From contig JBJMKO010000139.1 in assembly GCA_045805805.1 (NCBI GenBank), positions 1-33,752 of the forward strand: a stretch of 33,752 nucleotides of DNA, in the 5' to 3' direction. The notes beneath the pieces are model-generated. The model ran no database searches and was not told where the DNA came from. It worked only from the letters and a program-made list of their open reading frames with translations. Position 1 is the stretch's first letter; every line of letters starts with the position of its first letter. The translations under genes and the position numbers were made by a program. The stretch comes from VRUE01 sp045805805 (GTDB lineage Bacteria; Actinomycetota; Thermoleophilia; Solirubrobacterales; 70-9). Positions 7,299-13,933 of the stretch are shown here, in pieces.

Positions 7299-9271
7299 TA
7301 GCCAACCTCCTTCGCGTCGAACTCGCTCCTCAACTTCTCCTCGATCGCATCGTGATCGATCTCGCCCTCGGAGGCTTCCACCTCTTCAGGAGCGGCTTCG
7401 GCGTCGAGCAAAACGTAGGCGGGTCTGATCCGCTCCCCAAGCACTGACTCGATCGCGTCTGCCATCAGCTCCCGCTTCTCCGGCGCCTCTGCCTTGCGCT
7501 TGTTAAAAGTGAACTCGGCGGGGAAGCCGACCTTCAGCCCCTCCTCATCCAGGCTCACCGGCCTGGCGCCCTCGAACGTGGCTGCCAATGCGGGGCTGGT
7601 CTCCCCAAGCTTGTGGATGACCGCCGGCCACATGCGGGTGATCGTCTCCAGATCGAGGTCGCCTTGGCCCGCGGGTGGCGGCGGGGTAGGGGGGTCCAGC
7701 TCCGCGCTGGGTTTTTCGCCAGGAGAGTCATCAGGCTCTCGTGTGGCGTCTTCCGGGCGAAAAACAGGACGCCGCGCTGCGCTGGACCCCCCTACCCCGC
7801 CGCCACCCGCGGGAGGATCGTCCTCGGTTGACGGCGCAGGCTCGGCCGGCTCTGAGATTTCGGCTTTGGCGGCCTCGGCGTCGGACGTCGTCGGGAGGGG
7901 ATCGTCTCCTGCTGACGCCTCGGGGTCTTGCGGCGAAGCTTGGGGGGGCTCATAAGCAATCTCGTCAGCCGGAGCGGCCTCTGCCGTGGGTGGCGCAGGG
8001 GGAGGGGGGTCGAGGACAGCCCGTGGACTGCCCGCAGTGCCCCCCTCCCCCTGCGACAGGACCCGCGGCTCAGTTGCGCTCGGAGCCAGATCCGCGACAG
8101 GACCCGCCAGCCCAACCGCTCCAGTCCCTTGCTCGAGCCTCTCGATGCGCCGCAGCAGCCCCTCGGTGGAAGGATCCAGATCCGGGCGTGCTGCCTTCAG
8201 GAGGGCGATCTCCACGGCCATGCGGGCGTCGTCGCCCTCGCGCACGGCGGTTAGGGCGCTCGCCAGCTCGTCGATGGTGCGGACCAGTGTTGCCGCCCCG
8301 ATCGAGCTTGCCTGAGCTCGCAGGCGATCGGCATCCGTAGCCGTCACGACGAAGGTGTTGGGGACCTCGCCCACCGTCTGCGTCACCAGCAGGTGGCGCA
8401 GGTGCGCCAGCAGATCGCGGGCAAAGCGGGCGGGATCGCGGCCCGAGCGGGCCATCTTCTCGACCCCGAGCAGGACCGCCTTTGGGTCCTCGGCGACAAC
8501 GGCATCGACCGCCTCGAAGAGGAGCTCGGCGTCGGCTGCTCCCAGCAGCTCGAGGACATCGTCAAGCTTGACCTGGCTGCCGCCGAAGGCAACCAGCTGG
8601 TCGAGGGTGCCGAGCGCGTCGCGGAAGCTGCCGGAGGCCGAGCGGGCGATCATCGCCACTGCCGCGTCCTCGGCCTCGATTCCCTCCGCCGCGGAGACCC
8701 GCGTCAGCACCTCGGAGATCTGCTCCAGCGAGGGACGCTGGAAGTCGAAGCGCTGGCAGCGGTCGGCGATAGTCGCCATCACCTTGTGCGCCTCGGTGGT
8801 GGCGAGGACGAAGACGGTGTTCGGCGGCGGCTCCTCGAGCGTCTTGAGGAAGGCGTTCCAGGCCTCCTTGGTCAGCATGTGGGCCTCGTCGAGGATGTAG
8901 ACCTTCCAGCGGCCGCCGGTCGGGGCGTAGGCGACGCGCTCGCGCAGGTCGCGCACGTCGTCGACGGAGCGGTTGGAGGCAGCATCCATCTCGATCACGT
9001 CGATCGAGGTTCCGCCGGCGATCGTCGTGCACGATTCGCATTCGCCGCAGGGCGTGATCGTCGGCCCGCCGCGCTCGCAGTTGAGCGAGCGGGCGAGGAT
9101 CTTCGCCATCGAGGTCTTGCCGGTCCCGCGCGAGCCGACGAAGAGGTAGGCGTGGTGGACCTTGCCCTGCTCGACCGCGTTGCGCAGGGTGCGGACGACG
9201 TGCTGCTGGCCCACGACCTCGTCGAAGGAGCCGGGCCGGTGGCGGCGATAGAGAGAGATCGAATCAGTCAT
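7298..9271 (-). CDS. dnaX: DNA polymerase III subunit gamma/tau
   Basis: The clamp-loader ATPase of the replicase. I start it at the ATG at 9271 (MTDSISLYRRHRPGSFDEVV), where family similarity begins. The open frame further upstream is only a reading of the 9315-9370 palindrome. With this start the protein has 657 residues: Walker A GSRGTGKTS (46-54), zinc-binding Cys65, Cys75, Cys78 and Cys81, and Walker B LDEAH (127-131). Domain III extends to about residue 380. A Pro/Ala/Glu-rich linker (about 390-545) and a short C-terminal domain follow. The linker DNA holds two large palindromes (7994-8055 and 7668-7813). They are translated in frame and give Gly/Pro-rich stretches. A TACACT box (9287-9292) lies 15 nt before the start. 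No programmed-frameshift site was identified. Confidence 0.96.
   Translation of the reverse strand: MTDSISLYRRHRPGSFDEVVGQQHVVRTLRNAVEQGKVHHAYLFVGSRGTGKTSMAKILARSLNCERGGPTITPCGECESCTTIAGGTSIDVIEMDAASNRSVDDVRDLRERVAYAPTGGRWKVYILDEAHMLTKEAWNAFLKTLEEPPPNTVFVLATTEAHKVMATIADRCQRFDFQRPSLEQISEVLTRVSAAEGIEAEDAAVAMIARSASGSFRDALGTLDQLVAFGGSQVKLDDVLELLGAADAELLFEAVDAVVAEDPKAVLLGVEKMARSGRDPARFARDLLAHLRHLLVTQTVGEVPNTFVVTATDADRLRAQASSIGAATLVRTIDELASALTAVREGDDARMAVEIALLKAARPDLDPSTEGLLRRIERLEQGTGAVGLAGPVADLAPSATEPRVLSQGEGGTAGSPRAVLDPPPPAPPTAEAAPADEIAYEPPQASPQDPEASAGDDPLPTTSDAEAAKAEISEPAEPAPSTEDDPPAGGGGVGGSSAARRPVFRPEDATREPDDSPGEKPSAELDPPTPPPPAGQGDLDLETITRMWPAVIHKLGETSPALAATFEGARPVSLDEEGLKVGFPAEFTFNKRKAEAPEKRELMADAIESVLGERIRPAYVLLDAEAAPEEVEASEGEIDHDAIEEKLRSEFDAKEVG
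7668..7813. repeat. Large nested palindrome inside dnaX linker
   Basis: The arms at 7668-7700 and 7781-7813 are perfect 33-bp inverted repeats (centre GGTAGGGGGGTCCAGC). Inside them, GTTTTTCGCC (7711-7720) pairs with GGCGAAAAAC (7756-7765). An innermost stem forms between 7723-7729 and 7734-7740 (GAGAGTC with GGCTCTC). The structure lies within codons about 487-535 of dnaX without stopping the frame, and encodes Gly-rich and Pro-rich peptide from its two arms. Confidence 0.85.
7994..8055. repeat. Second palindrome inside dnaX linker
   Basis: CGCAGGGGGAGGGGGG (7994-8009) and its exact complement (8040-8055) form a 16-bp stem around a 30-nt loop. It corresponds to codons about 406-426 of dnaX, also in the Pro/Ala-rich linker. 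The frame stays open through it. Confidence 0.75.
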
Positions 9272-9286
9272 CGCGGAACTCGGGCC

Positions 9287-9292
9287 AGTGTA
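9287..9292 (-). promoter_or_regulatory. Putative -10 box of dnaX
   Basis: TACACT (within GGATACACT) on the minus strand lies 15 nt before the dnaX ATG. It mirrors GGATACCGT, which faces the divergent gene on the other side of the 9315-9370 palindrome. Confidence 0.35.
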
Positions 9293-9314
9293 TCCACGGT
9301 CGCCCTCCCCCCCG

Positions 9315-9370
9315 AGGGGGGTGTCTGATCTAACGGGTGCATATGACCCCGTTAGCTCAGACACCCCCCT
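9315..9370. repeat. Long hairpin between divergent dnaX and GT-C gene
   Basis: The arms 9315-9337 and 9348-9370 pair at 22 of 23 positions around a 10-nt loop containing CATATG. The arm sequence includes GGGGGGTGTCTGA and CTAACGGG. The G run (9316-9321) could instead pair with the adjacent C run (9307-9313), so two folds compete. It fills the centre of the 127-bp divergent promoter region. Confidence 0.85.
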
Positions 9371-9386
9371 TGCGGGCGGCAGCGGA

Positions 9387-9392
9387 TACCGT
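9387..9392 (+). promoter_or_regulatory. Putative -10 box of GT-C-like gene
   Basis: TACCGT, within GGATACCGT, ends 6 nt before the GTG chosen as start at 9399. Transcription would begin at the start codon itself. Confidence 0.35.
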
Positions 9393-9398
9393 GCGCCA

Positions 9399-10982
9399 GT
9401 GCCGCAGAGGGCCCGCAACTGGTTGACGCCCGCCGCCTGGGTCGCTGCTGTCACGGCGGCCCTGCTGCTCGCCTTCCCGGTCGGCTTTCCGAATTACGAC
9501 ACGATCTACGCGCTGGTTTGGGGACGGGAACTCGCGCACGGGATCAGCCCGGACTACGGCGCCGCCCTACCTCCCACGCCGCACCCGCTCGCCGACCTGC
9601 TCGGGATCGTGACGACGCCCCTGGGCGACGGCGCGATCGACATGACGATGATCGTCGCCTACGCCTCCCTCGGCCTCATCGGCTACCTCGTCTACCGCCT
9701 CGGCTCGCTCTGGTTCGACCGCCCGATCGGCGCCGTCGCCGCCCTGATCGTCCTAACCCGCGCCCCGTACCTATCCAACGGCCTGCGCGCCTACGTCGAC
9801 CTCCCGTACATAGCTCTTGTACTTGGCGCGTTGCTTATAGAGACCCGCAAACCGCGCGCCGGCTGGCCGGTGCTCGCTCTGCTCGCCCTCGCCGGTTTGC
9901 TGCGTCCTGAGGCCTGGCTCTTCTCTGTCGCCTATCTCGCCTATCTCCTCTTCGCCCCCCCCCAAGCTCCTAAAGCTCCCGCTACCCCAGACGAGGCCAT
10001 CGGGGCTCGACGCCCGTCCCGCCAGCCCGGCCCCGAAGGGGAGACGAGGGTGCCCCTCGAACGGGCGGATACTCAAAATGCCGGCCTAATTAGGCCGGCA
10101 TTTGTCCGAGCGAGGGGCATCCTCGTCTCCCCCCACGGCACCGTCCTGATCGGCCTCACCCTCGCCGCACCGATCATCTGGGCCCTCTTCGACTGGGCCA
10201 CCACCGGCAGTCCCACCTATTCGTTCACCGGCACCCGCGAAACGGTCGACACCCTCGCCCGCCACACCGGTCCGGTCGACCTCGTCCTCTGGGGCCCGCG
10301 GGCGCTCGGCGAAGTGCTGCAGTGGCCGGGAATGGTCGGCGCCGCGGGGGGCGTCGTCCTCGGCTGCGCCTTCCTGCGCCGCCGCTCTGCCCTCGGCCTG
10401 GTCGCGGCCACGCTCGCGATGGGGGCGTTCGCGCTGCTCGCCGCCGCCGGCCTGGCGATCATCGCCCGCTACACGATGCTCGGCGCCGCGGTGCTGGCGA
10501 TCTTCGTCGCCGTCGGCCTGCTCGGCTGGCGGCTACTCGAACCCGACCATCCATGGCGGCGGCGCTGGCAGGTATTCGCCGGCCTGGTCCTGGCGATGTT
10601 CGTGCTCTGGCTCCCCAACCAGTGGGACCTCGACTCGACCGTGAAGAGCGACCTCACCGACCAGGGCTCGATCGAGCGCGACCTCACCGACCTCACCGAT
10701 ACCGGCGCCTTCGCCAAGCCCCTCTGCGGCACGGTCGCCGTTCCCAACCACCGCGCCATCCCCCGCCTCGCCTTCAGCCTCGACGTCAAGCCGACGCAGA
10801 TCGTCAGCGTCAGCGAGGAGGACGCCCGCCGCGCCGGCTACTTCCTCGACCCTGCCAGCCCCTTCGTCATCCACCACTTCATCCTCGACCCCAACGACCC
10901 CACCAATTCCTCCCGCGCCGTCCCCCCCGGCTTTCACCGCATCGCGGAAAACGACTCTTGGCTCCTATACCGTCGCTGCTGA
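9399..10982 (+). CDS. Polytopic membrane protein, probable GT-C-type glycosyltransferase
   Basis: An integral membrane protein of 527 residues with about ten hydrophobic segments. The first periplasmic loop begins NYDTIYALVWGRELAHG. An early acidic residue in the first loop is typical of GT-C (PMT/ArnT-like) enzymes that transfer sugars from polyprenyl-phosphate donors. That is the best guess, not proof. The GTG at 9399 is chosen because TACCGT lies 6 nt before it and because upstream codons only read the 9315-9370 palindrome. Residues about 214-245 are encoded by a 95-nt palindromic element and lie in an Ala/Pro-rich loop between membrane helices. The C-terminal part has a soluble domain (about residues 410-527) with no family I recognise. 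The stop is 9 nt from the convergent acetolactate decarboxylase stop. Confidence 0.75.
   Translation: MPQRARNWLTPAAWVAAVTAALLLAFPVGFPNYDTIYALVWGRELAHGISPDYGAALPPTPHPLADLLGIVTTPLGDGAIDMTMIVAYASLGLIGYLVYRLGSLWFDRPIGAVAALIVLTRAPYLSNGLRAYVDLPYIALVLGALLIETRKPRAGWPVLALLALAGLLRPEAWLFSVAYLAYLLFAPPQAPKAPATPDEAIGARRPSRQPGPEGETRVPLERADTQNAGLIRPAFVRARGILVSPHGTVLIGLTLAAPIIWALFDWATTGSPTYSFTGTRETVDTLARHTGPVDLVLWGPRALGEVLQWPGMVGAAGGVVLGCAFLRRRSALGLVAATLAMGAFALLAAAGLAIIARYTMLGAAVLAIFVAVGLLGWRLLEPDHPWRRRWQVFAGLVLAMFVLWLPNQWDLDSTVKSDLTDQGSIERDLTDLTDTGAFAKPLCGTVAVPNHRAIPRLAFSLDVKPTQIVSVSEEDARRAGYFLDPASPFVIHHFILDPNDPTNSSRAVPPGFHRIAENDSWLLYRRC
10038..10132 (+). repeat. Nested palindromic element, copy A (in-frame within a gene)
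   Basis: The outer arms 10038-10059 and 10111-10132 pair over 22 bp with one G-T. Between them, in order: AACGGGCGGATACTCA, a perfect 28-nt palindrome (10076-10103: AAAT-GCCGGC-CTAATTAG-GCCGGC-ATTT), and GTCCGAG. Copy B near the window end, on the other strand, shares GGCGGATACTCAAAAT, CTAATTAG and ATTTGTC, but has entirely different, self-matching arms. Read in the frame of the host gene the core gives ADTQNAGLIRPAFVR. Confidence 0.92.
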
Positions 10983-10991
10983 TGGGTGGGT

Positions 10992-11798
10992 TCAAGCGCT
11001 GTGCTCGACCTTCTCAACTGCATCGTGGGTATCGGCGGCGAGGCCGGGATCGGCAAGTTCCACTCCCGGCGGCAACTCGACATGCAGCTCGCTGGACAGA
11101 TCAAGCCGCGCTCGCAGAGCCTGGCTGCAGCGGGAGCCGAGCACATGCCCGCCCCGGATCCGGTCCTCGCCGATGAAGTGCAGGTGGTAACCGCTCACCT
11201 CGATCCCCTCGACGTATTCGGGGAAGCGAAAGCCGAGCATCGTCCCGACCACGTCGCGCAACTCGAAGACGTGCTGCTCGGCGACGACCTCGGTCAGGGG
11301 CCTGTACGGCGGGTGCTGGCGCGGCACCGAGCGGGCGCGGACGAAATCGAAATGCCCGTCGAGGCGGATCGCGCAGGAGACGGCGCCGCCTGAGATCAGT
11401 TCGTCGAGGCGCGCCAGCAGATCCTCGTGTCCGAGCGGTCCCTCGACCTGCTCGTCGACGACCGGCTCGAAACGGGTCACGACCGCGAACGGCGTTTGCT
11501 CTCCCCCGTCCACTTCACCGACAGCCCCGTCGACGTCGGCGCGGTAGAAGCGCCCGTCGAGCGCGATCATCTCGCCGTCGAGCCCGTTCAGCGTCCCCAG
11601 CCCGAGGTCGCCGTGCTCAGCCAGCTCGGCGAAGGAGAGGTCGCCGTCGTAGGCGCCCTCGAGCAGCGCCGCGATCGTCGAAGCCTGAAAGAGCACATGC
11701 GCCTCCCGCTCGGCGTGCAGTTCCTCCTCGCGCAGCGTCTCCACGTGCAACGACCTGATCCAACGCTCGTCCAACACAGCGCGCAGTCTCCCAGGCAT
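10992..11798 (-). CDS. alsD: Alpha-acetolactate decarboxylase
   Basis: Converts acetolactate to acetoin, part of overflow or butanediol metabolism, and also drains excess acetolactate from branched-chain amino-acid synthesis. The 268-residue protein contains family segments FQASTIAALLEGAYDGDLSF, FAELAEHGDLGLGTLNGLDG and the zinc-binding region GYHLHFIGEDRIRGGHVL. There the His-x-His and the later His match the metal ligands known from Bacillus and Brevibacillus enzymes. I start at the ATG at 11798. A longer same-frame extension upstream is antisense to the ABC gene and has no family likeness. The gene is divergent from the ABC exporter with 63 bp between starts. No acetolactate synthase gene is adjacent. 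Confidence 0.93.
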   Translation of the reverse strand: MPGRLRAVLDERWIRSLHVETLREEELHAEREAHVLFQASTIAALLEGAYDGDLSFAELAEHGDLGLGTLNGLDGEMIALDGRFYRADVDGAVGEVDGGEQTPFAVVTRFEPVVDEQVEGPLGHEDLLARLDELISGGAVSCAIRLDGHFDFVRARSVPRQHPPYRPLTEVVAEQHVFELRDVVGTMLGFRFPEYVEGIEVSGYHLHFIGEDRIRGGHVLGSRCSQALRARLDLSSELHVELPPGVELADPGLAADTHDAVEKVEHSA

Positions 11799-11861
11799 CC
11801 CGCGCGGCCGGGTTGGAGCGCCAGCTCGCCGCCGGTGCCTCCGATCATTGAGAATCGGCAG

Positions 11862-12752
11862 ATGGCGGCGATTGAACTCAGCGGCGTGGTCAAGCGCTTC
11901 GGCCCGATCACCGCGGTCGACGGGCTGGACCTCGCGGTGCCCGAAGGAATCTGCCTCGGCCTGCTCGGGCCCAACGGCGCCGGCAAGTCGACGACGATGC
12001 GGCTGCTCACCGGGCAGGCGATTGCCGACTCCGGCGAGCTGCGGGTGCTGGGGCACGAGCTGCCGGGCGACGCAAAGGCCGCCCGGGCCGAGATGGGCGT
12101 CGTGCCGCAGCTCGACAACCTCGACGTCGACGTCACGGTCGAGGACAACCTGGCCGTGTACGCGCGGCTCTACCGGGTGGCGGACGTCGGGGCGGCCGTT
12201 GACCGCGGGCTCGACCTGGCCCGCCTGCGCGGGCGCCGCCGCGAGGCGGTCGACAAGCTCTCCGGCGGTATGCGCCGTCGCCTGCTGCTTGCTCGCGGCC
12301 TCGTCCATAACCCGAGGCTGATCCTGCTCGACGAGCCCACGGTCGGGCTCGACCCCCAAATCCGCACCGAGCTCTGGACGCTGATCGACGACCTGCGCAC
12401 CCGCGGCACCACGATCCTGATGTCGACCCATTACATAGAGGAGGCCGAGCGGCTGGCCGATGAGGTCGCAGTCATGGACAAGGGGCGAGTGATCGCCCGC
12501 GCCACGCCGGCCGAGCTGATCGCCGCCCACGCCGGCACCCATACCGCCGAGGTCTACGGACCGCCCGAACGGCTGACCGAAGTCCGCGCCGTCGCCGAGG
12601 AACAGGGGCTCGCGGTGCGCCCGGCCGGCCCGGCGATCGCGATCGTCGGGTCCGAGCGCGCGGGCGACGGGGCCGTCCCCGATGACGCCGTGATCCGCGC
12701 CGCCTCGCTGGAGGACGTCTTCGTCCTGCTCACGGGAGCGGACGCGGAATGA
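11862..12752 (+). CDS. ABC exporter ATP-binding protein (NodI/DrrA type)
   Basis: The nucleotide-binding subunit of an ABC-2-type exporter, 296 residues. Walker A is GPNGAGKST (about residues 37-45), the signature LSGGMRRR is at about 134-141, and Walker B is ILLDEPTVGLD (about 154-164). The sequence after residue 215 is the extra C-terminal domain common in the DrrA/NodI group. The ATG at 11862 (MAAIELSGVVKRFG) is the natural start, although the frame stays open for 145 codons upstream. It overlaps the permease gene by four bases (ATGA). Members export antibiotics, lipids or lipo-oligosaccharides, and the substrate cannot be told here. Confidence 0.95.
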   Translation: MAAIELSGVVKRFGPITAVDGLDLAVPEGICLGLLGPNGAGKSTTMRLLTGQAIADSGELRVLGHELPGDAKAARAEMGVVPQLDNLDVDVTVEDNLAVYARLYRVADVGAAVDRGLDLARLRGRRREAVDKLSGGMRRRLLLARGLVHNPRLILLDEPTVGLDPQIRTELWTLIDDLRTRGTTILMSTHYIEEAERLADEVAVMDKGRVIARATPAELIAAHAGTHTAEVYGPPERLTEVRAVAEEQGLAVRPAGPAIAIVGSERAGDGAVPDDAVIRAASLEDVFVLLTGADAE

Positions 12753-13540
12753 CCGAGCAGGGCGGACGCCGGTTGCGGCGGCTGGAACCGGCGGCGATCA
12801 GCGGTGTGATGAGCCGTGAGGTCGCCAACTTCCGCACCTACTGGAAGGGAACGACCTTCTCCAGCATCCTCGAACCGATCGTCTACCTGATCGCCTTCGG
12901 CCTCGGTCTCAGCGCGACCCTCGTCGACGAAGTCAACGGCGTCCCCTACGTGCAGTTCGTCGGCACCGGCATGGTCGCCACCGCGGTGATCTTCTCCAGC
13001 GCGATGCCGGCGATGTTCGGCACCTTCGTCAAGCACCGCTTCCAGAACACCTACGACGCGATCCTCGCCGCGCCCGTCGACGTCGAGGAGCTGGTCAGCG
13101 CCGAGATGCTCTGGATCGGCGCCCGCGCCGGCATCTACGGCTGCGTGCCGCTGCTGGTCACGATCGGCTTCGGCCTCGACCCGGCCTGGGGCATGCTGCT
13201 GGTGCCGATCTTCTGCCTCTTCACCGCGCTGGGCTTCGCCGGCTTCGGCGTCACGATGGCGGCGATCGTCGCCAAGATCGACCAGTTCAACTACGTCACA
13301 GCGCTCTTCGTCACGCCGCTCTTCCTCGTCTCCGGCGCCTTCTTCCCGATCGACGAACTGCCCGAGGGCTTCCGGATCCTGGCCCAGCTCAACCCCCTGC
13401 ACCAGCTGGTGGAACTCGTGCGCGGCGGCGCCTTCGGCTACGACGCGGTCGACCTGATCCGCTTCGCCGGCCTCGTCGCCTTCGCCTTCGTAATGTGGCG
13501 AATAGCCGTCAACCGCATGGAAGCCCGCCTGATCGACTGA
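12749..13540 (+). CDS. ABC-2 type permease (NodJ-like)
   Basis: The membrane subunit of the exporter encoded with the preceding ATPase, 263 residues with six hydrophobic segments. The ABC-2/NodJ signature near the C-terminus is clear: FLVSGAFFPIDELPEG (about 189-204), then LNPLHQLVELVRG. The cytoplasmic segment with KHRFQNTYDAILAAP (about residues 93-107) also fits the family. A four-base overlap with the ATPase couples translation. A 20-bp hairpin starts 10 bp after the stop codon and may end the transcript. Confidence 0.93.
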   Translation: MTEQGGRRLRRLEPAAISGVMSREVANFRTYWKGTTFSSILEPIVYLIAFGLGLSATLVDEVNGVPYVQFVGTGMVATAVIFSSAMPAMFGTFVKHRFQNTYDAILAAPVDVEELVSAEMLWIGARAGIYGCVPLLVTIGFGLDPAWGMLLVPIFCLFTALGFAGFGVTMAAIVAKIDQFNYVTALFVTPLFLVSGAFFPIDELPEGFRILAQLNPLHQLVELVRGGAFGYDAVDLIRFAGLVAFAFVMWRIAVNRMEARLID

Positions 13541-13549
13541 CCTTCGGAA

Positions 13550-13603
13550 TCGCTGACTTCGCCTTTATGCGCCCAATAGGACCCATAAAGACGAAGTCAG
13601 CGA
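13550..13603. repeat. Hairpin after ABC permease, second palindrome family (copy 1)
   Basis: The arms 13550-13569 and 13584-13603 pair at 19 of 20 positions around a 14-nt loop. The inner part (CGCCTTTATG, GCCCAATA, ACCCATAAAG) closely resembles that of the hairpin at 30630-30678 (CGCCTTTTA, GCCCATA, ACCCAGATAAAG). The outer arms (TCGCTGACTT here, CTTCCGG there) are unrelated. It lies between the convergent ABC operon and SRP RNA gene, so it may stop both. Confidence 0.75.
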
Positions 13604-13617
13604 CAGGCGGTGAAAAT

Positions 13618-13890
13618 GGACCGTGCGCCCCGTTCTCTGAAACTAAGTCACCGGGCGTGTCCGTCGCGATTGGCTCGAGCCGGGCTCTCCTGCGGCACCC
13701 GCGGCATCCGCTTAAGGCTGCTTCCTTCCGGACCTGACCTGATTCGCGTGCCCACGTCGCACAGGACCCGACCGTCAACGCCGCCCGCAGCGCACTGACC
13801 CCGACGGCCAGCCCCTCGGAACGGGATTCGGCCCCGCTAGAGCGGATTGCGGGTTACAGGGCACCGCTGATTCCCCGCCTAGCACGGTCC
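13618..13890 (-). ncRNA. ffs: Signal recognition particle RNA, large (Alu-containing) type
   Basis: The RNA scaffold of SRP, about 273 nt. The S-domain apical loop GTCAGGTCCGGAAGGAAGCA is plain (complement at 13720-13739). The 5' Alu domain is also present, with GGCGGGGAATCAGCGGTGCC, the CCTGTAA loop and CAATCCGCTC, as I know it from Bacillus subtilis scRNA. The ends are set by helix 1: GGACCGTGC (from 13890 downward) pairs with GCACGGTCC (ending at 13618). A TAGGAT box lies 7 nt before the predicted +1. The 3' end runs into ATTTT and then the 13550-13603 hairpin. Protein frames drawn across it are spurious. Confidence 0.96.
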
Positions 13891-13895
13891 GTCCG

Positions 13896-13925
13896 CGATC
13901 CTACCCGGTCGCGGACGTAGGATCG
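13896..13925. promoter_or_regulatory. Divergent -10 elements in one inverted repeat (SRP RNA / CPA2 antiporter)
   Basis: CGATCCTAC (13896-13904) and GTAGGATCG (13917-13925) are perfect inverted arms. Each supplies a TAGGAT: minus 13898-13903 for the SRP RNA (+1 at 13890) and plus 13918-13923 for the antiporter (+1 about 13931, GTG at 13934). A second repeat, GTCCGCGA/TCGCGGAC (13891-13898, 13909-13916), overlaps it. Confidence 0.55.
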
Positions 13926-13933
13926 GCGCGACC

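Noticed and set aside
7298..9454. Longer dnaX with start at 9454
   Set aside because: The extra 61 codons read through the 9315-9370 palindrome; family similarity starts at the ATG at 9271.
11799..12542. Upstream extension of the acetolactate decarboxylase frame
   Set aside because: It is antisense to the ABC ATPase gene and has no family similarity; the enzyme starts at 11798.
13509..13778. Protein frames across 13509-13798
   Set aside because: They lie over the SRP RNA and the 13550-13603 hairpin.
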